From Halicephalobus mephisto (Eukaryota; Nematoda; Chromadorea; Rhabditida; Panagrolaimidae), in NCBI GenBank assembly GCA_009193035.1, contig SWDT01000170.1, positions 62,001 to 126,000 of the forward strand: a stretch of 64,000 bases of DNA, read 5' to 3'. The position numbers and the translations under genes were made by a program. Shown here piece by piece: positions 45,330 to 57,299 of the stretch (position 1 is its first letter; each line of letters begins with the position of its first letter). The notes below the pieces were generated by a model that saw nothing but the letters and a program-made list of their open reading frames with translations, was not told the DNA's origin and made no database searches.

Positions 45330-48300
45330 TCAACTTGGAAGATTTTTTTCGTCTTCGTCTTCAAGCTGGGTCCTCAGGATGCTGGGGGTCATGGAGGTGG
45401 CCATGAGGGTGCTGTCGGTCATGAGGCTGGATTTGTCCGTGGCGAGGGAGTTACCGTATCCGGAGTCTTCCACTTGGGACGGCGAAGGTGATTTTTGTTT
45501 TCTTCTATCTAATGGAGTAAAATCCCCAGGAAGAAGTCCACAAATGTCCTTGATCCTTTTCATCGCTTCTAGATCCGGATCATTCTGACTAGAACCCCCC
45601 TGGGGTACGGTAGACGGGGCAGTGGCCATGTGAAGACAACTAGGACATCTCATCATCGGCATCCTGCTCCTGGGGTCGTGGAGATGCTGTGGAGACCCCA
45701 GGAACCCCGGACTGGAGGCCCGTCTGGCCGAGGGGAAAGGGCCCCAGGGGTCCAGGGAGTAACTACAGGTCGGTTCCGGGGAATCAGAAGACTCATTAAC
45801 TTTTATCTTCACCCCCGACTCATCGATTTCAGCCAAAGGCGGTGGAAAAGCAATAATCTCCTTCACCATCGGCGGAACAGGCGGAAGAGAGTCCTTCGAA
45901 GCCCTCCTCTGCTTCAGTTTCTCGATTCTCATTTCTTCTTCTTTTTGTTTTTGTTCTTGCGCTATCAGTTTCGGCACAGAATCCGTACTGTACCCGAAAG
46001 TGACGTCATTATAAGCCATGGAATACAGAGAATCCAAGTCGTAAGTGGACGCAGTGCCCGTGGACCCCTTCATCGACGGAACTGTCGATTCCGGTGTTAC
46101 TGAAAAAATTATTTTTCTTATATAGCGTGTTTTTTTAGAAAATCGAATATCCAGATGACAAACGACGAAAATTTCTCATTTTTAGATCGATTTTTTATTT
46201 TCTCGTCATATGTAGACAAGATTACGAAATATCGAAGTTGGTAATCCAGGATTTCTGAAGTTATTTGAGTTTTTGCTGTCACATAGCATATACCATTCGA
46301 TGCAGTATACAATTCTGAGTCTAACGATATATTACTCGGTAAACGTAATTAAAATTTAAAAAAGTTGTGGTCAAAAAACTACTTTAAAAATCAGTTTTTT
46401 ATTTCCTTTTGTTGGAACAGAAACTAAACTAGAAAGGACCTGAAGAGACAGCCTGAATATCAGGGAGTCGGGAGTACTGTAGGATGTGAGTGAGACTCTC
46501 GTTTTTTTGTGTGGGAGATATATAATTATTACTTATGCCCTATTATCCGAGATTATTATTATTATTATTATATTTCTGTTTTCTATCTTAAAAGCTGCTA
46601 TTTAATCAATCTAATTTATTACTAGATTACTCTTCGAATATAAACTATATTAGAAAGAATTCGAAGCGATAGCCTGAATGTCAGAGTATGGAATACGATA
46701 CGATATGAATGAGATTATTGGTTGTTTTAGATTGTTATATTAATTATACCTACGTCTTATTGTGCTAGTAAAGACCAGAATTATTATACTTCCTTTTTCT
46801 ACTCTGGCACCTTTATTGATTTAGTGAAAACGGACGTCGAATTCTGAATCCTACTTTAGAAGTATGAATCTCGGTATTTTGTGATATTCTTCTCATCATA
46901 TAGTCGGAATTCAAATGAAAAAACAAAAAACTTCGTCATGTGGATCTTCGATTTTTAAATTTTCGATATATCGATTTTTTAAAATCTTACCTAATTTCAC
47001 TTTCCACGAACTTGGGGAATTTTCAACATTGAATTTCTGTGGATCTCCAACGATGGTCCCAACAACAGAAGCATTTGTTGTCTGGAAAGTGGGCTCAACG
47101 ACGTGTTCATCGAGGTATTTATTGAATTTTTTGTTCGTCGCAAATTTCGCAAATAATCTTCCTCTACAATATTAATCATCGTCATTATCTCGATTTAAAA
47201 AACAAACCTGAAGGAATTGTCGGATTTGGTGTTGATTTTTACTTTCTCCATTGCTTGGATGGTCCTCAATGTCGGGAGGTTGTAATTCAACGAAAAATTC
47301 CCTCGTCTTCTGAATAATCGTTTCTTTTTCTTCTTTGATGCCTTGGAAACAGCATCTGAAAGGATAATATGAAGAAGTTGGTGTATTAGAATTACATGAA
47401 AAAGCTGATATATGAAAAAATAGATGTATAAAAAGTTGATATATGAAAATTCCATATATGAAGAAATTGATATATAAAAATTCGATATATCAAAAAGTTG
47501 ATATATAAGAACTCGATATATCAGGAAGTTGATATATAAAAATCCGATATATCAGAAAGTTTATATATGAAAATTCCATATATGAAGAAATTGATATATG
47601 AAAATTCCATATATGAAGAAATTGATATATAAAAATCCGATATATCAGAAAGTTGATATATGAAAGTTAAAACAAACCTTTTTGAGATGACATCTTTTCT
47701 GGAGATATTCCTCTCTGTGCACTTACTACCACTTCTTCCAGCTCTTCCGGTTCGTCGTCTTCATCAGAACTACTGCTCTCTGGATCCAGTTGCTGAATCA
47801 GAAGTTTGTCCACAACCTTCTCTGCCATCCAATCCTTTGCTTTTTGGGGAATTCCTCGGAACCAAGGTTCTTGTTCTTCTCGAATCGCCGTCAACGGGGC
47901 TGTCAGTAAGTCAGCTGAAAATTAAAATTCATATATCAATTTAGCCGGGAGTGGTGCAGAGGCGGTGGGCGCTGTTGTATCACACGAAGCGCAAATTCGA
48001 ATCCCGGTCTGCCAAAACCCAGGTCGTAAAAGCCTAACCTCTCCTCAGGAGAGTAGGGGCGAAAAGGGGACACATTTGAATGTGGAAGATTAAAAGGCGA
48101 GTCCGAGTGCTGCTGGCCCCAGCGGACCCGTAACAGGCCAAAATCGACCCCCGTGGTTAGTGACCCTAATGGTTACTAGACCCTCTTGGTTAGTGGGAGG
48201 CCCACCTACACCACACCCAGCAGTTTGTAAGAACTCTCGAAAGCCTGCGATTTTGGGAAGTTCTTTCAGGCTCGAATACTGGGGCATCTTTTATCTTTAT

Positions 48301-50750
48301 CTTTTATATAAATTTCGAAAATGAACTTACTAGATATCCCGACTTCGAAGGGAGTGGCTGTTTCTTCCACGAAATCGGTGTCTGTCGTCACGATTGCCGC
48401 GATTTTTTCGATTTCTTCTATGTATTCTTGCAAAAGTTGTTCAATGATCCTTTCTATCGCGTCCTGTAATTTTTTCATATATTAAAATTTTACAAAAAAA
48501 ACAATCTTACTTGAATAAGATTGATACACATAGACAAAAGAGCCAGACCGATAAGAATCAGAACGAAATTCACCAACATCATGTCTGGCTTCGAGGGCAC
48601 TATGTCCCCGAGGCCGACGGTGCTGATGGAGACGAAGAAGAAGTAGACCGAAGTCAGGTACCCCCATTCGGTCTCCCAGACACAGAACAACGCGGCGGAC
48701 AGGGTTATCCAAGCCACTAAAATGAACAACGCCAGCGGGATCGGGAAATTTGCATATCCTTTTTGGAGTTTCATATTCATTTCGTTTTGTTTATCTTCAT
48801 TAATAATTGTTGTTTCTGTAATTGTTTGTTTCAATTGAGTTGGAGATTCTAATTCTTCTCCGGATACTGTATTATCTGTCATGGATTTCGTCGGAGAATT
48901 AGAGTTGCCGTTTCCGGCGAGGGAATATATGGCCTTCACCGGCTCGCTCATCCTCCTGACAGCGTTGTCTGGAATTTTATTTTTCGCTGTTCTCCATCTT
49001 TTGTAGATCTTCCTCAAGGCCCTGGAAAGCAGTTTACCGACATCCTTGAGGATAATGAGGAATATAGGGATCCCGATCATGATGTAGAAGATAGTCACAA
49101 CCTGTCCCGTCGAGGTATGAACAAGAGGGTAACCGTATCCTGCAGAAGTTGCGCAAGTTAATTTTTATAAAATTACACAATTAAGCAGTAGGAGTTTTGT
49201 AAAAAATAAATATAAAACTAAAAAAATCTTTATTAATTGCCCCAGGGAGGCTTTTCTGAAAAGCTCTAACTTTGGGACCAGAATTGTCGATTTTTCGAAA
49301 TGTTCAATTTTCGGATGGGAACTAATTCTATTCGAATTTAGATTTATCAATTTTCGAACTTTTCGATTTTTGAATTCTAATTTGATTCAAATTCGGATTT
49401 ATCAATTTTCAGATGGAAACTAATTTTATTTGAATTCGAACTTTTCAATTTTCGAATTCTAATTAATTTTATTTAATTTCGAACTTTTCAATTTTCGAAT
49501 TCTAATTAATTTTATTTAAATTTGAACTTTTCAATTTTCGAATTCAAATTTTTCGATTTTTGAATTCTAATTTGATTCAAATTCGGATTTATCAATTTTC
49601 AGATGCAAACTAATTTTATTTGAATTTAGATTTATTAATTTTCGAATTCGAACTTTTCGATTTTCGAATTCTTATTAATTTTATTTAAATTTGCATTTAT
49701 CAATTTTCAGATGGAAACTAATTTTATTTGAATTTAGATTTATTAATTTTCGAATTCGAATTTTTCGATTTAATTTTGAACTTTTCGATTTTCGAATTCT
49801 TATTAATTTTATTTAAATTCGGATTTATCAATTTTCGAACTTTAATTAATTTTATTTAATTTCGAACTTTTCAATTTTCGAATTCTTATTAATTCTATTT
49901 AAATTCGAACTTTTCAATTTTCGAATTTGAATTTTTCGATTTTTAATTTTGAGCTCTTCAATTTTAGATTTCGAACTAATTCTATTCAAATTCGGATTTA
50001 TTAATTTTCGAATTCTAATTAGTTCGATTCGATTTCTGAACCCTTTGATTTTGAACTAATTCGAATTTTCCGATTTTTAATTTAGAATTTTTGAATTTTC
50101 GAACCGAATTAATTCGATTCGTATCTTTGATTTTCGAATTCTTATTAATTTTATTTAAATTTGGATTTATTAATTTTCGAATTCTAATTAGTTCGATTCG
50201 ATTTCTGAACCCTTTGATTTTGAACTAATTCGAATTTTTCGATTTTTAATTTAGAATTTTTGAATTTTCGAACCGAATTAATTCGATTCGTATCTTTGAT
50301 TTTCGAATTTTATTCAAAATCGACAGTTCTGATGACGACAAAATCCGAAGGAAACTGACCGATGGTAGTGTAGAGCTGTCCAGAGTAGAAGGCCGATCCC
50401 ATCCAGGTCCAGGGGGTGTTTGAGGATCGTTCTTCGATGATCTGGGTCAAATTCAAGTAATCAATGAACCAGAATAAAGCTTCTTTGGCATGTCTGGTGG
50501 CCAATTCAGGATCGACTTTCGCTACAGTATCGTTACATCTTATGGAAATTATTTTTTTTAAAACTTGATTAAAAGCGAATTCTGTTGAATTTCTGTAATC
50601 CGCCCTTCGTTTTACGTCTTCTTCCAATTCGACTTTTCTGAAGATCACTGCCCCGAGCAAAGTATACGATACCAAAACGAAAAACGGCAAGGAATACGAT
50701 ACCCGGAACTTCTGATAGGCCCATTTTAGTTTACGGTAAATTTGGAACAT
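45330..50750 (-). CDS. Two-pore-domain potassium channel (TWK family)
   Basis: Seven exons (50750-50360, 49139-48511, 48463-48331, 47914-47678, 47355-47208, 47163-46991, 46099-45330) give 826 residues. TM1 is about 19-38. The M1-P1 loop has three N-glycosylation sites (NST, NDT, NLT). P1 filter TTIGYG is at 128-133, split by an intron after the first Gly base, followed by TM2. P2 filter GLGD is at about 306-309, followed by TM4, so the fold is complete. Such channels carry background K+ current and set resting potential in nerve and muscle. The tail (about 480 residues) is unusually long, with an acidic SSSSDEDDEPEE run, a Lys/Arg-rich patch and Pro/Ser-rich segments. A 47-nt intron follows TM4. 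In-frame TAA upstream supports the chosen start. The particular worm twk gene is not identified. Confidence 0.94.
46410..46830. repeat. Two copies of a 215-235-bp dispersed repeat in TWK intron 6
   Basis: Units with aaactaaactagaaaggacc, gacagcctgaatatcaggga and tatgccctattatccgagat plus a (att)n run. Four more copies stand at 53205-54060, so the family is dispersed. Confidence 0.85.
47440..47665. repeat. GATATAT-word array in TWK intron 4
   Basis: Alternating gttgatatataaaaatccg and atatatgaaaattccatata words, rich in ATATAT palindromes. Confidence 0.8.
47944..48308 (+). mobile_element. tRNA-derived SINE in TWK intron 3
   Basis: A 365-bp GC-rich block in an AT-rich intron. At the 5' end it has an A-box-like tggtgcagaggcgg (47952-47965) and a B-box match ttcgaatcc (47995-48003), the internal RNA polymerase III promoter layout of tRNAs. 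The body is unrelated to tRNA and it ends in an (A)TCTTT-type tail. Flanks atatatcaattt and tatataaattt look like an imperfect target-site duplication. It is inserted opposite to the host gene. The 5' part does not fold as a full tRNA, so it is not a tRNA gene. Confidence 0.75.
49230..50310. repeat. TTTCGAATT-word array in TWK intron 1
   Basis: The 1.2-kb intron between P1 halves is filled by permutations of aattttcgaattctaatt, aattttatttaaattcg and gaacttttcaattttcg. Its 3' part carries a clear direct repeat of about 145 bp (about 50000-50300). Confidence 0.85.
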
Positions 50751-52175
50751 TTTTTAGAAATATTTACATTTTACAGTACTTTGGAGAATTTAGAAAATAA
50801 ATTTTCGAATAAAATTCGTTCTAAAATTTAAAAATTAATTAAAAACGCGAAAATTTTTGATTAACGAAGTTTGAACTTCCGAGCAGTCCAATATGCCCTC
50901 TGGCAATGAGGCGAAGTTTGATAAACAAGAAATACAAACAATCGGAATTATAAAAGTAAAATTTTCGTTTAATAAGGTCAATTTTACTAAAATCCAAATT
51001 TCGATCCAAAGATAAAAATTTTAAAAATTAAATCATAAAAAAATAAACATGTTTTAAAAATTTGAAAAAAGTGATCTCAACGAAAAAAGTTGGGAAAAAT
51101 GGTCCTGACACGATAAATTGAGAAAATTGTCTCGACACGAAAAATCAAAAAAGTGGTCTCAACACGAAAACTTGAAAAAACTGTTCTAACGAGAAAATTT
51201 GAAAAAATTGTTTTAACAAGAAAATTCGAAAAAACTGTTTTAACGAGAAAATTCAAAAAAGAGATCTTAACACGAAATTTTGAAAAACCTGTCTCAACAC
51301 GAAAATTTAAAAAAACTATTTTAACGAGAAAATTTGATGAGAATTATTGGAATTTTCCAGTCGAGACCGGAAATTTTACATTTATATTTATATGATTCTC
51401 GAAGATTCTGAAAATACCTAACAAGTTACAAAAAGTTGCAAAATTTTGTTAACTTTTCCAACTTATACCGTAATTTAGGGAATTTTTCAAGAATAAACTT
51501 CTATTAAAAAAATTAAAAATTATCGAAAATGAAAAAATCCGAAAAAGTCAAGATCGAATTTAATTTTAATTTTTGTGTCCCGTTTGTTGCAATTTTAGGA
51601 ATCCAATTTTACATTGAAAAATGACTTTTGAGCTTTAGAATCTTCCAAAATGACGATTCTCAAAATTGCCCTCGGGCAAAGTCTCATTTTGCTGAAATTA
51701 GAACAAAAAAATTTTTCTTCCAGAAAATCCATGGAGCGGCAACATGAAAGAAAAAATGGATTAAAATGTAAATAATAAAAGTTAAAAATCTTTATAAAAT
51801 TTGACAAAAAAATTAATTTTATTTCGAAATTATTTAAATTTTAAATATTTTTAAAAATTTTTAAATATTTTTTAATTTATTTTTAAAAATTTTTTAAATT
51901 TATAGTAAATTTTGAAAATCCTAATTTTACAAATAAAAAAAAATTAATTTTACTTTGAAATTATTTAAATTTTAAATATTTTTTTAATTTTTTTTAAAAA
52001 ATTTAAATATTTTTTAATTTATTCTAAAATTTTTGAAAAAATTTACAGTAAATTTTGAAGAATTGTTGTATTTTAAATTTTCAAAATTTATGTTTTTTAA
52101 AAAATTAAATTTCGTTATGAGAGTCCCTGAGGACATCAGCGATTTCTTCGAGTTGACCTAAGTAGTAAAAAAGAA
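50751..52175. other. 5' flank of TWK gene
   Basis: AT-rich. It has small complex patches at 50870-50925 and 51640-51750 and a block of tgaaaaaactgttttaacgaga repeats at 51120-51340. On the minus strand an acceptor (TTCTAATTTCAG) is followed by ATG and a 31-codon frame at about 51595-51690. An alternative TWK start or nothing at all are both possible. Confidence 0.35.
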
Positions 52176-52319
52176 AAAATGGCTGTCATCGAAGGAACTT
52201 CCGTCGCGAAAATTCCGAACATCATTAAAGACGTTTTTTTAAATAGGAGTAAACTTAGAAATAATAAGAAACGGAAAAACTGGCCGTTAAAAAGTACAAA
52301 ATTAACTCCCACCGCGAAA

Positions 52320-52690
52320 ATTTTGAGGATTTCTAAAAAAAATTTTTTCTTTGTGGGACCAAAATTAGTGAAAGTGATGAAAATAGGAAAACTGGTCGTT
52401 AAGGAATTTAAAAAAATTTTTCTTCATGGGACCAAAATTAGTGAAAATAGTAAAAATAAAAAACTAGTTATTAAAAAATTTTAAAAATTTTTTCTTCGTG
52501 GGACCAAAATTAGTGAAAATGGTAAAACTAGTCGTTAAAAAATTTTAAAAATTTTTTCTTCGTGGGACCAAAATTAGTGAAAATGGTAAAAATAAAAAAC
52601 TAGTTATTAAAAAATTTTAAAATTTTTTTTACTAGGACCAAAATTAGGGAAAATGATTAAAATAACCGTTAAAGAATTTTTAAAAAATCA
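52320..52690. repeat. About 65-75-bp tandem repeat
   Basis: Five copies with gggaccaaaattagtgaaaa and gttaaaaaattttaaaaa. Confidence 0.85.
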
Positions 52691-53204
52691 CATCACGAAA
52701 ATTTTAAAAATTAAAAAAATTTCAATTTTTAGTAAAAATAAAAACAAAATTTTAAAAATTGACTCTCACCACGAAAATTCCTAAAAAAACAAAAAATTTG
52801 TTAAAATAAAATTAAACATAAAAAAGTAAAAATTTTAAAAATTGACTTTTACCACGAAAATTTTCGAAAATTATATTTTATTTTTTTGGTAAAAATAAAA
52901 TTTGTCTAAAAACGAACGGAAAAATATCTGCTGCAGAATAAGAAAATAATTTTTGTCGCGAAAGTTCCAAAAATCATGAAGAGCTTCGTTCTTAAGTGTG
53001 TGTGAAATTTTGCGTAAAAAGTTTAAAAATTAAAAAAATCAATTTTTGTCGTGAAATTTCCGAAGATCCGGTCATACAGTGGCGAGTATCCGTGACTGAC
53101 AACTTTTTGCTGAAAATAGTTTAAACAATAAAAAATGATCAAATTTCAGAATTAAATATTTCAGGTACACCTCTAGATAAATCTCAGATCGAAACTGATG
53201 GATT

Positions 53205-54060
53205 CTGTTGAGACAGAAACTAAACTAGAAAGGACCTGAAGAGACAGCCTGAATATCAGGGAATCGAGGGGTACTGTAGGACGTGAGTGAGACTCTCGTT
53301 TTTTTGTGTGGGAGATATATGATTATTACTTATGCCCTATTATCTGAGATTATTATTATTATTATTATATTTGTTTTCTATCTTCAAAGCTGCTATTTAA
53401 TCAGTATAATCCTATCTATTATTAAATTATTGTTGAGATAAAAACTAAACTAGAAAGGACCTGAAGAGACAGCCTGAATATCAGGGAATCGAGGGATACT
53501 GTAGGACGTGAGTGAGACTCTCGTTGTTTTGTGTGAGAGATATATAATTATTACTTATGCCCTATTATCCGAGATTATTATTATTATTATTTCTGTTTTC
53601 TATCTTAACAGCTGGTATTTAATCAATCTAATTTATTACTAGATTACTCTTCAAATATAAACTATATTAGAAAGAATTCGAAGCGATAGCCTGAATGTCA
53701 GAGTATGGAATACAATACGATATGAATGAGATTCTCCATTGTCTTGTATGAGAATGTGGGATATATAATTGTTGTCTGTGTTTTATTTTTTGTAAAGATT
53801 ATTAAATACTTCTGTTTTCTATCTTAAGAGCTGACATTTAATCAATATAACTTTATCTATTATTAAATTACTTTTGAAACAAAAAACTAAACTAAAAAGA
53901 GAGAACCTGAAGCGATAGCCTGAATATCAAGGAATCGGGCATACTGTAGGGCATAAGTAAGATTTTAAGTCGTTTTTTGTAATGTAAAATTATAATTATT
54001 ATTTTTGTCTTATCGTTGAGCAAAAATTAATGATATTTTTCCTATTTCTGTCTTAACCAT
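53205..54060. repeat. Four copies of the 215-235-bp dispersed repeat
   Basis: Head-to-tail units starting gagacagaaactaaactaga, each with gacagcctgaatatcaggga. They are the same family as 46410-46830. The last two copies are more diverged. Confidence 0.9.
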
Positions 54061-54369
54061 ACCAAAGATAAAAATGTTTTTAGTTAAAAATAAATATTCT
54101 TTGAATTACTGCTCAATAAACAAAATTTTCAAAAACAAAAATGAACTCCTTTGTTTGCCAGGGCGAGTGGGACGTTGCGCGAAAAAGACTCAAAAGATGA
54201 ATCAGCTCTCAACACGAAAATCTTTAAAAATTAAAATGGTTTTATTTATTTTTAGGCATGAGTGAGATTATGTATAAAAATTGAATTTTAAATAGAATTT
54301 TCACCATGAAAGTTCCTAAAAACTGTAATTTTTACATTTACCAGTGCGAGTGGAATTTTGCACAAAGAA

Positions 54370-54890
54370 AAATCAAAAAAAAAAATAAAATTCATTTTTG
54401 TCGCGAAAGTTCCTGAAGATCGTAAGAAATTTAAATAGTCATGACTGCGAGTGGAATTTTAAAAAAATGTAAAATCAACTCTCAACACGAAAATCCCTGA
54501 AGATCGCAGAAAATTCAAATGTTTATCAGTGCGAGTAGAGATTTAAACAAAAAAGAGAGTTAAAAAGAGCACGATATTCTCTGAAAATAATAAAAAATTG
54601 ATCATTTATCAGTGGGAGTGGAATTTTCTTAAAAAAGAAATTTCAAAAAAGCGCGAAATCAACTCTCACCGCGAAAGTCCCTGAAAGCCACAAAACTGAT
54701 TATTTGCCAGTGCGAGTCGAAATTCACAAAAAACAACTCAAAAGAAGCGCAAAATCAACTCTCACCGCGAAAGTCCCTGGAAGCCACAAAACTGATCATT
54801 TGCCAGTGCGAGTGGAAATTCACAAAAACAACTCAAAGGAAGCGCGAAATCAACTCCCATCACGAAAGTCCCTGATGGCATAACGATTTC
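54370..54890. repeat. About 100-bp tandem repeat
   Basis: Five to six copies with atcaactctcaccgcgaaag, tccctgaaagccacaaaact and ttgccagtgcgagtggaa. Later copies are nearly identical. Confidence 0.9.
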
Positions 54891-55066
54891 ATTTTCTCCA
54901 ATCGTGAACGAAAATTTCTGCAGAATTAACCTAAAAAACCGAATTCTAACTGTTAATTTCTTATTTTTTAATTTTAATTTTATTTTTTTAAATTTCCTAT
55001 TAGTTTTTTATACTTTTTTAAATTTGAAATAAATTTACTGCAAAAAACCACCCCATCACTCGAGTC

Positions 55067-55141
55067 CTAGAGGACATCGGAGACCACGTCAAGACCCGCG
55101 ATGGATGTCCTTCTGGGAGTTTCGTATCCACTAGAAGACAT
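55067..55141 (-). CDS. Short coding-like ORF upstream of TWK gene
   Basis: An ATG-initiated 24-codon frame (MSSSGYETPRRTSIAGLD, then VVSDVL and TAG) with coding-like codons. It sits in a less AT-rich island on the same strand as the TWK gene and 4.3 kb upstream. It could be an alternative first exon, but no good GT donor precedes the TAG, so it may be a lone small ORF or chance. Confidence 0.25.
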   Translation of the reverse strand: MSSSGYETPRRTSIAGLDVVSDVL

Positions 55142-55559
55142 GACAAGTCAGTGAATTCCATTTTGAGGATTATTTTTAGAAAAAACTGAAAATTTATGTA
55201 AAATAAACCAATTAGTAAATCCGTTCAAAACTCGAAAAACCATCTGTCTTCGGCCCGAAAGTCCCAAAAGTAAATAAAAATTGAGAAGCTGAGTGGGAGA
55301 AGTGCGATGAATACCACCCGAGAAAAGTTACTGGAGAATTTTTAAGAGTCTTCTGAAGAACAAACCCACTTCAGATTTTTTTGATTGAATCTTTGATGAA
55401 ATTTGTTTTTTAAACACGAAAGTGGATTTTTAAAATTATAGAATTAATCAAAATTGTAAAAAATTACTGTAACCAATGGGGATTCTGGAGATGAAGTCAA
55501 CATAGACGACAGTAGGAAGTTTACAAAAATAATCGAAAAAATTAAAATATAGAAATTCA

Positions 55560-55960
55560 TCTTGAAAATTTGAAACAGTTTTTATAAAATTCGTGTCAGG
55601 ACCATTTTTCCAAAGTTTTCCAGTCGGGACCAAAAGGTTTAAAATTCCGAGTTTTTATAATTTTAAAAACTTCGAAAATTTTGTAACTAAAAAAGTTAAA
55701 AAATCTTTATCACAATAATTTCGAAAAATGGTCCTGACACGAATTTTTCGAGATTTTCCAGCCGGGACCGAAAACTTCAAAATTCCAAATTTTTCTATTT
55801 TAAAAACTTCGAAAATTTTGTAACTAAAAAAGTTAAAAAATGTTTGTCACAATAATTTTTAAAAATAGTCCTGACACGAATTTTTCAAAGTTTTCCAGTC
55901 GGGACCGAAAGGTTTAAAATCAAGCAGAATTTAAATTTCGGAAAAATTTTAAAATCTTAT
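55560..55960. repeat. Array of GGTCC...GGGACC module
   Basis: Three units of about 125 bp with ggtcctgacacgaatttttc and ttttccagtcgggaccgaaa. Confidence 0.85.
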
Positions 55961-56059
55961 ATAATACAGTAATCTAAGAAACTTTCTGAGAACCACGTGT
56001 TTCTTTGATAAATGATAAAATTCCGAAAAGAAATAAAAAAAAAATAAATGATCGAAAAT

Positions 56060-56225
56060 CGGCAAAATTCTATTCAAGAGTCAATTTATAAGAACAGCAA
56101 TAAAAACGAAATAAATGGCCAAGGTTAAGCTCGGCTGTTCGCGGAATTTTATCCTTTTCTATCCCCCGTTGTTGTCTAGGATCCCGGTCAATGGCCTGAG
56201 GGCGTAGGACAAAGATCATCCACAA
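56060..56225. other. Less AT-rich island, possible regulatory DNA
   Basis: Non-repetitive sequence including ggccaaggttaagctcggc and atggcctgagggcgtagg. No ORF. Its distance from any gene start (over 5 kb) leaves its role open. Confidence 0.3.
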
Positions 56226-56289
56226 ACAAAATTATCCTTTAAAATTCATCCATTTTGGGACTTTACAGTACTTTAAAATTTTGATTTTT

Positions 56290-56800
56290 ACAGTAATTTA
56301 AAAATTTGGATTTTTGAAAAATTTTCTAGAAGTTTCCTCACCTTCCAAAATCCTCCTGAATCTTCTGAATCCTCTAGAATTTTCCATAAACTTCTTCGAT
56401 TTTTGAAAATTTTTCAGAAGCTTGTGAAATTTTTCAGGATCTTCTAGAATCTTCTAAATCTTTCCGAAATTTTCTAAAAACTTTTTTAATTTTCGAAAAT
56501 CTTCTAGAAGCTTCTGAATCTTCTTAGAATCTTCTAGAATTGTCTAAAAACTTCTTCGATCTTCCAGAATCTTCTAGAAGTTTTTGAATTTTTCTAGAAT
56601 CTTCTAGAATTTAAAAAAAATTTCTTCGATTTTCGAAAATCCTTCTAGAAGCTTCTGAATCTTCTAGAATCTTCTAGAAATTTCTTCAATCTTCCAGAAT
56701 CTTCTAGAAGCTTCTAAATCTTTCCAAAATCTTTCATAAACTTTTTCAACTTTCGAAAGTGCTCCAGAAGCTTCTTCGATTTTTCAGCATCTAATTCCAA
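56290..56800. repeat. Minisatellite of perfect heat-shock-element units
   Basis: Words aatcttctagaagcttctga and cttccagaatcttctagaag make runs of alternating TTC and GAA spaced exactly 5 bp: six units at 56657-56684, five at 56692-56714, four at 56562-56579 and at 56592-56609, and shorter runs elsewhere. Confidence 0.9.
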
Positions 56801-57069
56801 CTTCCGTAGCTATCTAAAACTTAAAATACCAGAAAATTCCGAAATTCGTGTCGAGACAATTTCGAAACAAATTTCAGTTTTTATAAAAATATAATTCCAA
56901 AAATATCCGAAAATTCGGCACTTTTTTGAATAAAAATAAAAAATTCACACGGATCTTTGTTTTCTCGATTTTCAGAAATTAAACAAAAAAAAGTAAAAAT
57001 CAATTTTTTATTGGATTTTTTAAGCTTTATCACCTTCGGGATAAATCACCCAAAAATTTAAAGGATTGT

Positions 57070-57215
57070 TTGGATCCGAAAAATCAAGAAAGAAAAATTA
57101 AATGACTGAAATGACGACTTGGCAGAATTGGGTTTTAGCTCGATATCCGACTGGCTATAAATCCACCTGAGATCTGACAGCCCCCTCCGGGCCGAAAGAT
57201 AAATTAGAAAAGAAT
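57070..57215. other. Less AT-rich island with TATA-like box
   Basis: Contains actggctataaatccacc followed by gacagccccctccgggcc. Promoter-like, but no gene follows on the plus strand within reach. Confidence 0.3.
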
Positions 57216-57299
57216 CCAAGTTTGTTACTTTTTGATGAAAACAAATTTTGCAAAAAAGTACTTTTAATTCTGGAATTTTCGAAATCGAATATTCTGACG

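Noticed and set aside
45322..46103. Plus-strand ORFs opposite the last TWK exon
   Set aside because: Antisense shadows of a GC-richer coding exon. The minus frame joins in phase to six other exons.
47944..48012. A functional tRNA gene
   Set aside because: A- and B-box words are present, but the arms do not pair into a cloverleaf and the sequence continues into a SINE body and tail.
52179..52484. 101-residue ORF beginning MAVIEGTSVAKIP
   Set aside because: The start looks attractive, but the frame runs straight into the tandem unit with gggaccaaaattag, which accounts for the rest.
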